NCBI RefSeq assembly: GCF_000559025.1
Contig: NZ_JAAN01000014.1
Coordinates: forward strand, 372,001 to 436,000
Reading direction: 5' to 3'
Source: Luteimonas huabeiensis HB2
GTDB taxonomy: Bacteria; Pseudomonadota; Gammaproteobacteria; Xanthomonadales; Xanthomonadaceae
Length of the DNA: 64,000 bases
Shown: positions 36,660 to 44,530 of the stretch, one piece after another
How positions within the stretch are numbered: position 1 is the first letter of the stretch
How the letters are laid out: each line of letters opens with the position of its first letter
Translations under genes and position numbers: made by a program
The notes under the pieces: model-generated
Databases searched by the model: none
Told to the model about the DNA's origin: nothing
The model's input: only the letters and a program-made list of their open reading frames with translations

Positions 36660-39044
36660 ATGAAATTCTCCGAAAACTGGCTGCGCAGCCATGTCTCCAC
36701 CGATGCCACGCGCGACGCGCTCGCGGCGACGCTGACCGCGATCGGGCTCGAGGTCGAGGACCTGACGCCGCTGGGCGAGGGCCTGGACGGCGTGGTGGTC
36801 GCGCGCATCGTCGAATGCGCCCCGCACCCGGAGGCCGACCGGCTGCAGGTGTGCCGGGTCGATGCCGGGTACGGCGAGCCGCTGCAGATCGTGTGCGGCG
36901 CGCCCAACGCCCGCGCCGGCCTGGTCGCGCCGCTGGCCACCGTCGGCGCGCGGATCGGCGGCACGGAGATCCGCGCCGCGCGCCTGCGCGGGATCGAGTC
37001 GCACGGCATGCTGTGCTCGGCCAAGGAGCTCGGCCTGGACGGCGACGCCTCCGGGCTGCTGGAGCTGCCCGACGACGCTGTCGTGGGCACGCCGCTGGCC
37101 GAGCTGCTGGGCCTGCCCGACGCCAGCATCGAGCTGAAGCTGACCCCCAACCGCGCCGACTGCTTCAGCGTGCGCGGCATCGCCTTCGACGTGGCCGCGG
37201 CTTGCGGCAGCGCGGTGGCGCCGCTGGACGCCGAGCCGGTGCCGGCGACCGCGTCCGCGGCGCTGGAGGTGGCGCTGCAGGCCGGCGCCGATGCGCCGCG
37301 CTACGTCGGCCGGGTGATCGAGGGCGTGGACGCGACCGCGCGCACCCCGCTGTGGATGGCCGAGCGCCTGCGCCGCGGCGGCATCCGCCCGGTGAGCTTC
37401 CTGGTCGATGTCACCCAGTACGTCATGCTCGAGCTCGGCCAGCCGATGCACGCCTTCGACCGCGACCTGCTGCGCGGGCCGATCGGCGTGCGCCACGCCC
37501 GCGACGGCGAGACGCTGACCCTGCTCGACGGCCGCGACGTCGTGCTGGATCCCGGGTTCCTCGCCGTCACCGATGCCGACCGCGTGGTCGCGCTGGCCGG
37601 CGTGATGGGCGGCCAGGACACCCGGGTCACCGACGCCACCCGCAACGTGTTCCTGGAGGCGGCGCACTTCGCGCCGGCGGCGATCATCGGCCGCGCGCGC
37701 CGCCTGGGCCTGCATACCGACGCCTCGCACCGCTTCGAGCGCGGCGTCGATCCGGAGCTGCCGCGGCTGGCGATCGAGCGCGCCACCCGCCTGATCCTGG
37801 ACACCGCCGGCGGCGCTGCCGGCCCGGCGACCGAGGCGGTACTGCCCGAGGCGCTGCCGCGACCGGTCCCGATCGCGCTGCGCCGCGACCGGCTGGCGCG
37901 CGTGCTCGTCTGCGTGGTGGACGATGCCGAGGTCGAGCGCATCCTGCGCGCGCTCGGCCTGCAGGTGGAGGCCGCCGACGCCGGCTGGCGGGTGCTGCCG
38001 CCGGCGCGCCGCTTCGATCTGGCCATCGAGGAGGACCTGATCGAGGAGATCGCGCGCATCCACGGCTACGACCGCATCCCGGCCACGCTGCCGGGCGGGG
38101 CCGCGCCGATGAGCGCGCCGCCGGAGGACGAGGTCGCCGACGCGGAGCTGCGCCGCCAACTGGTGGCGCGCGACTACCTGGAGGCGATCGGCTACGCCTT
38201 CGTCGATGCCGCGCTGCTGGCGCGCTGGCGGCTCGATGCCGGCGCGGTGCCGCTGGCCAATCCGCTGAGCGCGGAGCTGGGCGTCATGCGCACCGCGCTG
38301 CTGCCGGGCCTGGTGGACGCGCTGGCGCGCAATGCCGCGCGCCAGCAAGCGCGCGTGCGCCTGTTCGAGCTCGGCAAGGCGTTCTCGGCCCAGGACCCGG
38401 GCGCGCAGGGCGACGGACCGCTGGAGACGCCGCGGATCGCCGCCGCGGCGATCGGGCCGGCGCGCGCCGAGCAATGGGGCGAGGCCGCGCGCCCGGTCGA
38501 TTTCCACGACCTGAAGGGCGACCTGGAGAGCCTGGCCGCCGCCGCGCGCGCCGCTCTCGAGTACCGACCCTCGCAAGCGCCGTTCGGCCACCCCGGGCGC
38601 TCGGCCGACGTCTATCGCGACGGCGTGCGGATCGGCTGGATCGGCGAGCTGCACCCGCGCCTGCTGCGCGCGCTGGACCTGGACCAGCGCGTGGTCGCCT
38701 TCGAGATCGACCTGGAGCCGCTGCGCCGGCGCCCGCTGCCGCGCGCCGGCACCCTGGCCCGGTTCCCGTCGGTGCGGCGCGACCTCGCGCTGGTGGTCGC
38801 CGAGGACCTGCCGTGGGCGGCCCTGGAGGCGACCCTGCGCCAGGCCGCGGGCCCCTTGCTGAGCGGGCTGCAGCTGTTCGACCGCTACCAGGGCGAGGGC
38901 GTCGAAAGCGGATGCAAGAGCCTCACTATCGGCTTGATTCTGCAGGACAAATCGCGCACTCTGACCGACCGGGAGGTGGACGAGGTGGTGGCTGGCGCGA
39001 TCGCCGCCGCGCAGGCCGCCCACGGCGCCCGGATCCGCAGCTAG
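36660..39044 (+). CDS. pheT: Phenylalanyl-tRNA synthetase beta subunit
   Basis: 794 residues (E. coli 795). Domain order: [12 protein letters not shown] start, the EMAP/OB-type tRNA-binding domain ([33 protein letters not shown]), B3/B4 editing region ([19 protein letters not shown]), B5 ([23 protein letters not shown]), the inactive class II-like core, and the C-terminal ferredoxin-fold anticodon-binding domain ([14 protein letters not shown]). No frameshift was seen. It is followed 13 nt later by ihfA. Confidence 0.97.
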   Translation: MKFSENWLRSHVSTDATRDALAATLTAIGLEVEDLTPLGEGLDGVVVARIVECAPHPEADRLQVCRVDAGYGEPLQIVCGAPNARAGLVAPLATVGARIGGTEIRAARLRGIESHGMLCSAKELGLDGDASGLLELPDDAVVGTPLAELLGLPDASIELKLTPNRADCFSVRGIAFDVAAACGSAVAPLDAEPVPATASAALEVALQAGADAPRYVGRVIEGVDATARTPLWMAERLRRGGIRPVSFLVDVTQYVMLELGQPMHAFDRDLLRGPIGVRHARDGETLTLLDGRDVVLDPGFLAVTDADRVVALAGVMGGQDTRVTDATRNVFLEAAHFAPAAIIGRARRLGLHTDASHRFERGVDPELPRLAIERATRLILDTAGGAAGPATEAVLPEALPRPVPIALRRDRLARVLVCVVDDAEVERILRALGLQVEAADAGWRVLPPARRFDLAIEEDLIEEIARIHGYDRIPATLPGGAAPMSAPPEDEVADAELRRQLVARDYLEAIGYAFVDAALLARWRLDAGAVPLANPLSAELGVMRTALLPGLVDALARNAARQQARVRLFELGKAFSAQDPGAQGDGPLETPRIAAAAIGPARAEQWGEAARPVDFHDLKGDLESLAAAARAALEYRPSQAPFGHPGRSADVYRDGVRIGWIGELHPRLLRALDLDQRVVAFEIDLEPLRRRPLPRAGTLARFPSVRRDLALVVAEDLPWAALEATLRQAAGPLLSGLQLFDRYQGEGVESGCKSLTIGLILQDKSRTLTDREVDEVVAGAIAAAQAAHGARIRS

Positions 39045-39057
39045 GCAGAGGCATGGC

Positions 39058-39357
39058 ATGGCACTGACCAAGGCAGAGATGGCCGAACGCCTCTACGAGG
39101 AAGTCGGACTGAACAAGCGCGAGGCGAAGGAATTCGTCGACGCCTTCTTCGACGCCCTGCGCGAGGCCCTGCAGAGCGGCCGCCAGGTCAAGCTGTCGGG
39201 GTTCGGCAACTTCGACCTGCGGCGCAAGAACGAGCGCCCGGGCCGCAACCCCAAGACCGGCGAGGAGATCCCGATCTCCGCGCGCACCGTGGTCACCTTC
39301 CGCCCGGGCCAGAAGCTCAAGGAGCGGGTGGAAGCCTACGGAGGCCGCCATGCTTGA
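39058..39357 (+). CDS. ihfA: Integration host factor alpha subunit
   Basis: 99 residues, the family length. [38 protein letters not shown] forms the helical base, and the beta-arm includes [29 protein letters not shown] with the intercalating Pro in RPGRNP. It bends DNA as an IhfA/IhfB heterodimer. The position after pheT is the standard gammaproteobacterial one. The end overlaps the MerR-family gene by 8 nt. Confidence 0.97.
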   Translation: MALTKAEMAERLYEEVGLNKREAKEFVDAFFDALREALQSGRQVKLSGFGNFDLRRKNERPGRNPKTGEEIPISARTVVTFRPGQKLKERVEAYGGRHA

Positions 39358-39706
39358 TCCCGGCAGCAACCGCGAACTCCCGCCGATCCCGGCCAAGCGC
39401 TATTTCACCATCGGCGAGGTCAGCGAGCTGTGCGACGTCAAGCCGCACGTGCTGCGCTACTGGGAGACCGAATTCCCGGGCCTGAGCCCGGTCAAGCGCC
39501 GCGGCAACCGCCGCTACTACCAGCGCCACGACGTGCTGATGGTGCGCCAGATCCGCGCGCTGCTGTACGAGCAGGGCTACACCATCGGCGGCGCCCGGCT
39601 GCGGCTGGAAGGCGAGACCGCCAAGCAGGAATCGGCGCTGTCCGGCCAGATCCTGCGCCAGGTGCGCACCGAGCTGGAGGAAATCCTGCAGGTGCTCAAG
39701 CGCTGA
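39350..39706 (+). CDS. MerR-family transcriptional regulator
   Basis: 118 residues. The winged helix-turn-helix reads [68 protein letters not shown] across residues 16-83, followed by a short coiled-coil segment. It has no metal-binding cysteines at the C-terminus, so it is not a metal sensor of the classical kind. This small MerR protein is regularly found after ihfA in gammaproteobacteria and resembles the DNA-binding half of MlrA-type regulators. Its targets are unknown. An 8-nt overlap with ihfA indicates co-expression. Confidence 0.92.
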   Translation: MLDPGSNRELPPIPAKRYFTIGEVSELCDVKPHVLRYWETEFPGLSPVKRRGNRRYYQRHDVLMVRQIRALLYEQGYTIGGARLRLEGETAKQESALSGQILRQVRTELEEILQVLKR

Positions 39707-39750
39707 AGCGCCGGCATCGTCCGAACCGGGACGCGGCGCCGCGAAGCCGC

Positions 39751-39756
39751 TATAAT
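39751..39756 (+). promoter_or_regulatory. -10 element of tRNA-Pro
   Basis: A consensus TATAAT lies 34 nt before the tRNA 5' end. No good -35 hexamer was found at 16-18 nt (GGGACG is the best). Confidence 0.65.
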
Positions 39757-39790
39757 GACCGGCCCGCCGCTGGCGGGGTTCCACCCGCGT

Positions 39791-39867
39791 CGGGGTATAG
39801 CGCAGCCTGGTAGCGCACTTGTCTGGGGGACAAGTGGTCGTCGGTTCGAATCCGGCTACCCCGACCA
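39791..39867 (+). tRNA. tRNA-Pro (anticodon GGG)
   Basis: 77 nt including CCA. Acceptor stem CGGGGTA/TACCCCG, D-arm GCGCAGCCTGGTAGCGC, anticodon stem CTTGT/ACAAG with loop CTGGGGG, and T-arm GGTTCGAATCC. It is the left boundary of a probable small genomic island. Confidence 0.97.
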
Positions 39868-39882
39868 ACTTCTTCGCGAACG

Positions 39883-39912
39883 ACGGCCGCCGGGTTTCCG
39901 GCGGCCGTTTTT
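39883..39912 (+). terminator. Terminator of tRNA-Pro
   Basis: An 11-bp stem ACGGCCGCCGG / CCGGCGGCCGT with loop GTTT is followed by TTTT. A diverged copy of the same sequence sits at the other end of the island. Confidence 0.92.
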
Positions 39913-40111
39913 CCGTGCCTGCTATCACCATGCTAGGTCGGCTAGAGCGGGGATATCTGAACAGTCTTAGGCGGGGGCGCTACGAAGCGGCAGAGCCACT
40001 TGGACCCGCAGGCGCCAGCTCGCCGGGTGAGGCGAACAGCCAGGGCTGAGACGGTCCGCTCTTGCGCGGCACTGTGAAAGCCGCGACCGCATCGATGCGC
40101 TGACACTGCGG

Positions 40112-40525
40112 TCAGACTTTTTGAGCCAGATCCCTCAGCGCCTCGGGCCGCTTGTGCTTAGGCACCTCCAGTAGCTTCACCAAGCTGGCTAACAAGGGTG
40201 GGTCTTGAACCAGAGCGGGGATCAGCATGGCCAGAGCATTCCGCTGGGACTCGTCAGCCTGGGATAGGGCAAGGATGGCGTCGGCCATGGCCGCATCGTC
40301 GGCCAGCAGGTAGGCCACCGGCACATCAAGCACTTGCGCCAACCTGTCCAAGTTGTCGAATCCAATGGCGGTGACTTGGTGCTCATAGCGATTGATCCGT
40401 GAGGAGCCCTTGTCCTTACCCAATCCCATGCGATCCCCCAGCGCCCGTTGGCTTAGGCCACGCAGTTGTCGCGCCTGAACCAAGCGGGCGGCGAACACGG
40501 CGCGGGCGATGGGCTGGTCGGACAC
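40112..40525 (-). CDS. XRE-family (Cro/CI-like) transcriptional regulator
   Basis: 137 residues from a GTG; no ribosome-binding site is obvious, so the message may be leaderless or the start slightly different. The HTH_3 domain spans residues 12-75: LVQARQLRGLSQRALGDRMGLGKDKGSSRINRYEHQVTAIGFDNLDRLAQVLDVPVAYLLADD. The C-terminal 55 residues are helical and may dimerise. It is divergent from the J-domain gene, and a perfect inverted repeat lies between them, so autoregulation and control of the island operon are inferred. Confidence 0.88.
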   Translation of the reverse strand: MSDQPIARAVFAARLVQARQLRGLSQRALGDRMGLGKDKGSSRINRYEHQVTAIGFDNLDRLAQVLDVPVAYLLADDAAMADAILALSQADESQRNALAMLIPALVQDPPLLASLVKLLEVPKHKRPEALRDLAQKV

Positions 40526-40585
40526 CAGATAGCGAGGGCAGAGAAGGCGCTCGAATCATGACGAAGCCTCTATCGCTGTGGCAGA

Positions 40586-40604
40586 CTCTATCTCTCAGAT
40601 AGAG
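40586..40604. promoter_or_regulatory. Inverted-repeat operator between the XRE regulator and the J-domain gene
   Basis: CTCTATCT - CTC - AGATAGAG is a perfect 8-bp inverted repeat in the 155-nt divergent gap. A further half site CTCTATCG lies at 40568-40575, 18 nt away. The spacing and symmetry suit a Cro/CI-type dimer, most simply the adjacent XRE protein. Confidence 0.7.
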
Positions 40605-40680
40605 GTTGCAGGCTACCACGCTCGAAGAAGCCGCCGCTCCTGCAGGCGCCGGCAACGATAGGGAACAGGGGCGCATCAGG

Positions 40681-42141
40681 ATGAATCCGTACGAGGTTCT
40701 TGGCATCCGCCCGAATGCCGGGCGCGAGGAATTAGAGCTCGCTTACAAGGGGCGGCGCAGCCAGTACCACCCAGACCGTTACGCTCAGTCGGATGCCGAA
40801 ACCCAGAGGTGGGCGACAGCCAGGATGCAGGAGGTCAACCAGGCCTATGCCGTCCTGAAGGACGACGCAGAGCGCAGCCGGTTCGACCGGGAAAACACCT
40901 CGCGGGCGCCGCGTCCGGGGTCGCCGCCATCATCGCGACCACCACCACCTACGCAGCCGCCCGTGCCATCGGTGACTTTGCGGCAGGTACTGCAGGGCTA
41001 TGCGTGTACGACCGAGCCATTCCAAAAGATCTTCATTGCGCCGGATATCCCGAAGAAGAAACTGGCTGCTGCCATCGAAAGCTATGGCAACGGGATACGT
41101 CCGAGAGACGTAGTCGTACTCATCGACGACACATTCTTTGGTGGCGCCAAGCAGGGGATGTTGGTCACTGAGAACGAAATCCTGGCCAAGTCCGTTCTCA
41201 TGCCGGGATCAAGGTACTTGTTGGTCAAGGTCCAGGAGATCAGTGCGGAAGGCACTTGCGTCTATATCAATGGGTACGAGTTCACCACGCTCAACATTCC
41301 TGAGAAGCGCGACATTGAATCGCTTTGCAAGCGAATCAACAGGTACATCCAGCAGCGCAACGAGATGCCCACCTCTCCAACCGCCAGCCACGAGGAGCAG
41401 CACGGCGGGTATCAGGACGCCGGCCGGCCGGCTGGTGTGCAATGGTTCAGTCGCCTGAGGCAGGGGTTCTATAGCCAGTTGGAGGGTGAGATCCAGCGTG
41501 ATATCACACGTGATATCACAGTGGCCCGGACGCGGGAGGATTGGCTGACGGCCGAACTGATCAAGCAGCTTCTGCCGGTCTCGAGGTCGTTGGAGCGCTT
41601 CATCCAGCGCCGTGGCCTCGGGCTTACGGCCGTGGAGCGATCGCTCTTGTCGAGCGACCAAGTGCGCCTGGAGGTGCTCATTTATGTGCTGGCAATCGTC
41701 CAGTTCCTGCTGGGGGAAGAGGCCGGATTGGACGAGGAGCAAATCACCGAAGTTGTCGCGCCTGTCTTGTTGAGGATGTTGGTGCTCTACATCATCGATG
41801 TCGAAGGCATTGGTAAACGCAGAACGCTGCGTAGCATTGCCAAACCGCAAGAAGAGTTGGGTGAGTCGCAATTCTTTCAGGAGTTCCGGCGGCGGCTTGG
41901 TCGGTATGGCTTGGTCTTCAAGCAGTCACCTGAAAGTGCTGTCGAAGCGTTGAATCACTCGATTAAGAACCTTTCTGCATTCTACGCAGCGGACATCCCA
42001 GCGTTGACGCGCGTTAAATTGAATGAGTTCGTCGCAGACGTTGTGAATCGCGTCCTAGATGATCAGGCATTGAGTGAGTTCATGGGCATAGTCATCAGCG
42101 AAACGGAGGCTGCCCTCGTAAACGTGCTTGAGAAGGCGTAG
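40681..42141 (+). CDS. J-domain protein of unknown function with a central IDDTFFGGAK module
   Basis: 486 residues from ATG 40681, where MNPYEVLGIRPNAGREELELAY begins a textbook J domain with H-P-D in QYHPDRY (residues 1-68); the longer frame has no J-domain residues. A Pro/Ser linker (about 75-100) follows. The region 115-225 (PKKKLAAAIESYG, VVLIDDTFFGGAKQGMLVTENEILAK) resembles modules seen in bacterial PH/SHOCT-type stress proteins, recalled from pattern only. The C-terminal 220 residues are predicted helical with hydrophobic stretches (LIYVLAIVQFLLGEEAG, LLRMLVLYIIDVEG). It lacks the Gly/Phe and zinc domains of DnaJ, so it is a specialised Hsp70 co-chaperone. The function is unknown; regulation by the divergent XRE repressor is likely. 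Confidence 0.75.
   Translation: MNPYEVLGIRPNAGREELELAYKGRRSQYHPDRYAQSDAETQRWATARMQEVNQAYAVLKDDAERSRFDRENTSRAPRPGSPPSSRPPPPTQPPVPSVTLRQVLQGYACTTEPFQKIFIAPDIPKKKLAAAIESYGNGIRPRDVVVLIDDTFFGGAKQGMLVTENEILAKSVLMPGSRYLLVKVQEISAEGTCVYINGYEFTTLNIPEKRDIESLCKRINRYIQQRNEMPTSPTASHEEQHGGYQDAGRPAGVQWFSRLRQGFYSQLEGEIQRDITRDITVARTREDWLTAELIKQLLPVSRSLERFIQRRGLGLTAVERSLLSSDQVRLEVLIYVLAIVQFLLGEEAGLDEEQITEVVAPVLLRMLVLYIIDVEGIGKRRTLRSIAKPQEELGESQFFQEFRRRLGRYGLVFKQSPESAVEALNHSIKNLSAFYAADIPALTRVKLNEFVADVVNRVLDDQALSEFMGIVISETEAALVNVLEKA
41497..41520. repeat. Tandem 12-nt palindromic repeat inside the J-domain gene
   Basis: The unit CGTGATATCACA occurs twice in a row. Each contains the perfect palindrome GTGATATCAC. 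It adds the in-frame peptide repeat R-D-I-T, R-D-I-T. Confidence 0.85.
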
Positions 42142-42173
42142 CGCTTGTGGTCATAAATACAGAGGGAGTTCGG

Positions 42174-42392
42174 ATGAAGAAGATTGTTGTTTGCTACGTA
42201 GTGTTGATTCTGCCGTTCTGGATCTACTTGGCCAATTGGGGGGCTTCGGCCTATAGGGGCGCGGCCTACAACTTGGGTCGTGCCGTGTTCTGGCCTGGTG
42301 TCCTTTGGCCTGCTTTGGGTCAGATGGTTGGTGGCGTTATCGTCATCGGGCTGTTGCTCTATGCCACGCTCTTCATGCGTACGCGGCGATGA
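42174..42392 (+). CDS. Small two-TM membrane protein
   Basis: 72 residues from the ATG at 42174, preceded by AGAGGGAG at good spacing; a GTG at 42147 in the same frame lacks one. Two hydrophobic segments are visible: IVVCYVVLILPFWIYLANWG (after MKK) and MVGGVIVIGLLLYATLF before a basic end (MRTRR). No family is recognised. It lies 32 nt after the J-domain gene and overlaps the next lipoprotein start, so it belongs to the same operon. Confidence 0.7.
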   Translation: MKKIVVCYVVLILPFWIYLANWGASAYRGAAYNLGRAVFWPGVLWPALGQMVGGVIVIGLLLYATLFMRTRR

Positions 42393-42781
42393 GGACGCAA
42401 GTCGTGAATTCGATGATGGTGTCTGGTCGGCGGCTTGGGGAAATGCTGGCTCTCTCGGTGATTCCGCCGCTGCTGCTTTCTGGGTGTGGAAGCAGCACGG
42501 AGGATCATGTGTACGAGGCATTCAAGTGCGCAAAGGTCGCCACCCTGCTGGAGCAAGAAGAGCACGCGGAAGCCGCGATGAACAGTGCGCTTCCCTACAT
42601 GCAAGAGCTGGAGGAGGAAGGCGATAACCCAGGCCGTCTTGTGCTGCAAATGAATCAGCGCTTCCAGGACGACGTTCCTCTGTATCGGACAACCATAGAT
42701 GGCCAGATGGTGCTGCTCTACCGAGTCTATAAATCAAATGACTGCCAGTCACTCTACAAGCCTGCTGGTGGATCGGGCTGA
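42389..42781 (+). CDS. Small lipoprotein of unknown function
   Basis: 130 residues from the ATG overlapping the preceding stop (ATGA). The lipobox L-S-G-C (Cys at residue 32) follows a hydrophobic stretch (LALSVIPPLLLSG), so the mature protein should be lipid-anchored; internal Met residues at 9-10 are alternative starts giving a more usual signal length. The mature domain is acidic and helical (EQEEHAEAAMNSALPYMQELEEEGDN) with two cysteines. No family is recognised. It is last in the probable island operon. Confidence 0.7.
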   Translation: MRTQVVNSMMVSGRRLGEMLALSVIPPLLLSGCGSSTEDHVYEAFKCAKVATLLEQEEHAEAAMNSALPYMQELEEEGDNPGRLVLQMNQRFQDDVPLYRTTIDGQMVLLYRVYKSNDCQSLYKPAGGSG

Positions 42782-42928
42782 TGCAGGTTCAAGAGAGGAT
42801 CCGTCCGAGGATCGGGTATGAATTCGTTCGCCCTCGCGCAAAGAGAGCGAACGCGCCAGTCTTAGGTTTCGTCCAGGGCAAGTCATTGATACGTGGAGTA
42901 TTTGAAAAAATTCGAGAAGGTGAGCGTT

Positions 42929-43588
42929 ATGCGGTTGCGTAAGGTGTCAATGTGCCTGCTGGCCGCCTTTGCGATGGCAGGATGCAAGGGGGAACAGCTG
43001 ACCCAGGCTGGTTACATCAACTTGGCCGGATGCGAAGTGCCGGCTGGATTGACACCGGCGCAGGCCGAAGAGGTGGCATGCATCCGGTCGGACCCTGCTA
43101 CCGCCGCGGCCTCGCTGCCTGTGCCTAAAGCAACGCTGGCGGCTGCGCTTATCACGCCAGACACTGAGATCATCAACGCGGCCATTGCCGCGCACGCCTT
43201 GCAAGATGGGGCAAGCGAGTACGCGGAGGGGCGTCATTCGATCATAGGCGACCTGACCGGGGACGGCGTTCCGGAGGTGGTGGCGCTGTATACCTTGGAG
43301 GGCGCGGGTGGCGGCAATGGCTCGGTGAGCAATCTGGCAGTCTTTGTGCGTGAGGCGGGACAACTAAAGCACGTCGAGACGACCACGGTGTGGGGCGGCG
43401 CCCAAGATGTCAGATTGGAAGATGGCGTCGTGCTCGTGAAGACGCTGGTGCATGCTCCTGACGATCCCCGCTGTTGTCCGACTTTAGAAGAAGAAGTCGG
43501 TTATGTGTTCCACGGTAATAGGTGGCGTCAGGTTGTGGCGCAGCCCCTGCAACCGCCCGGGGATTTGTTGAAAAACCCCGGGGCTTAG
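42929..43588 (+). CDS. Lipoprotein with FG-GAP-like segment
   Basis: 219 residues. The start at 42929 (AAGGTGA 6 nt upstream) gives a compact lipoprotein signal MRLRKVSMCLLAAFAMAGC; an upstream ATG at 42893 would add 12 residues. The mature part has GDLTGDGVPEVVALYTLEG, a Ca-binding FG-GAP/EF-like repeat, a Gly-rich loop, and a C-terminal C-C pair. The function is unknown. It is separated from the previous gene by 147 nt with no clear terminator and ends 42 nt before the right-hand island boundary repeat. Confidence 0.75.
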   Translation: MRLRKVSMCLLAAFAMAGCKGEQLTQAGYINLAGCEVPAGLTPAQAEEVACIRSDPATAAASLPVPKATLAAALITPDTEIINAAIAAHALQDGASEYAEGRHSIIGDLTGDGVPEVVALYTLEGAGGGNGSVSNLAVFVREAGQLKHVETTTVWGGAQDVRLEDGVVLVKTLVHAPDDPRCCPTLEEEVGYVFHGNRWRQVVAQPLQPPGDLLKNPGA

Positions 43589-43630
43589 TCGGACAGCAAT
43601 GCGAGACCCCGTGGGTTAACTCTGTAGAGA

Positions 43631-43676
43631 TACCGACTTTTCTTTGCGAACGACGGTGCCGGTCTCCGGCGGCCGT
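43631..43676. repeat. Right boundary repeat of the tRNA-Pro island
   Basis: TACCGAC, TCTTTGCGAACGACGG and TCCGGCGGCCGT follow the order seen after tRNA-Pro at 39857-39908. 15 of the first 16 bases match 39871-39886, and the last 12 bases are identical. The middle of the stem has lost two bases, so it no longer forms the strong terminator. Confidence 0.75.
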
Positions 43677-43777
43677 CTTCGTCCAGGCGCATAAACGGTC
43701 GCAACTGGGTTCCCGGGCCTTGCGTGCGCTTCACGCCAGGCTTGCGAGCATCGAGCGCCCGCATCGAGGAAGCCGAC

Positions 43778-44086
43778 ATGGCCCACATGCCCGCCGGGCG
43801 CGACGTCCCGCCGCCTCCGAACGAGGACCCGGACGACCAGCCGACCCCGATCGATCCGCCCGAGCGCGACCGCACCGACCCGGACGCGCCGGGCCGCGAG
43901 CGGCCGCCGCGCGAGGCGCCGCCGGAGACCGAATCCGAGCGGGTGCATCTGGACGATGCCGAGCGCCAGGGCGTACGCGACCGCAACGCATCCAAGGGCC
44001 GTCGCTACGTCAGCGATCCGAATCCCAGCGCGGAAGGCAACGATCCCAGCCTGAGCAGCGGCCCGACCCGCGAGCGCAGGATCTAG
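43778..44086 (+). CDS. Small Pro/charged-rich disordered protein
   Basis: 102 residues from ATG 43778 with GAGGA 8 nt upstream. The composition is Pro, Asp, Glu and Arg with repeats such as PPPPNEDPDDQPTPIDPPERD, and there is no hydrophobic core, so the protein is likely intrinsically disordered. The end (YVSDPNPSAEGNDPSLSSGPTRERRI) is less biased. No function can be assigned. The good ribosome-binding site and codon use support translation. Confidence 0.6.
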   Translation: MAHMPAGRDVPPPPNEDPDDQPTPIDPPERDRTDPDAPGRERPPREAPPETESERVHLDDAERQGVRDRNASKGRRYVSDPNPSAEGNDPSLSSGPTRERRI

Positions 44087-44119
44087 GGCCTGGCTGGATC
44101 GACATGTGCCGCGCGCCCT

Positions 44120-44390
44120 CCCTCCCGCCTGCGGGGCCATGCGGTTTTTTCCTTCCCCCGCAAGCGGGGAGCACTCTGTTTCTTCCTTCCCCCGCAAGCG
44201 GGGGAAAGTGCCGAAGGCGGATGGGGGGGCACGCCGAAGGCGTGCAAAGTCGCCCTCATCCGGCGCTGCGCGCCACCTTCTCCCGCTTGCGGGAGAAGGA
44301 GCAGCATGAACCCGCTTGCGGGAGAAGGAACAGCATGAGGCCGCTCGCGGGGGAAGGGACAGCGGCGGCGCTGCAGGTGCAACGCCGATA
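44120..44390. repeat. Composite palindromic repeat island (copy B)
   Basis: It contains, in order: CCTTCCCCCGCAAGCGGGG twice (44151-44169 and 44184-44203), a GCACGCCGAAGGCGTGC hairpin (44229-44245), CCCTCATCCGGCGCTGCG, CTCCCGCTTGCGGGAGAAGG and its near copies (44281-44330), and the tail GCTGCAGGTGCAACGCCGAT (44370-44389). The same modules in the same order make up copy C at 49546-49778. This fills the 444-nt gap before the TraB/GumN gene; no ORF is supported. Confidence 0.85.
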
Positions 44391-44530
44391 GGCCCGAGGT
44401 CCCGGCCGCGCCGCGGGCGTCCGCCCGGCGGCGCCGCTGCCGCGCGGTCGAGCGCCGGGGCCGGTACGCGTCCCGTGTCGACCGTGTCGGTTGCATACTC
44501 GCGCCCGGGGTTCGCTTCGGAGAGTCCGCC

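Larger units (their letters stand above)
39857..43676. mobile_element. Small degenerate genomic island at tRNA-Pro
   Basis: Sequence downstream of tRNA-Pro (TCTTCGCGAACGACGG then the terminator arms, 39871-39908) recurs in diverged form at 43641-43676 (TCTTTGCGAACGACGG, TCCGGCGGCCGT), preceded by TACCGAC, which recalls the tRNA 3' end. The 3.8 kb between the copies has lower GC than its surroundings and an XRE repressor, a J-domain protein, a two-TM protein and two lipoproteins. No integrase or transposase was found, so if it was mobile it has lost its recombinase or used one in trans. Confidence 0.65.

Noticed and set aside
39868-43630. Integrase or transposase gene in the tRNA-Pro island
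   Set aside because: None of the frames in this interval shows the tyrosine or serine recombinase or DDE signatures.
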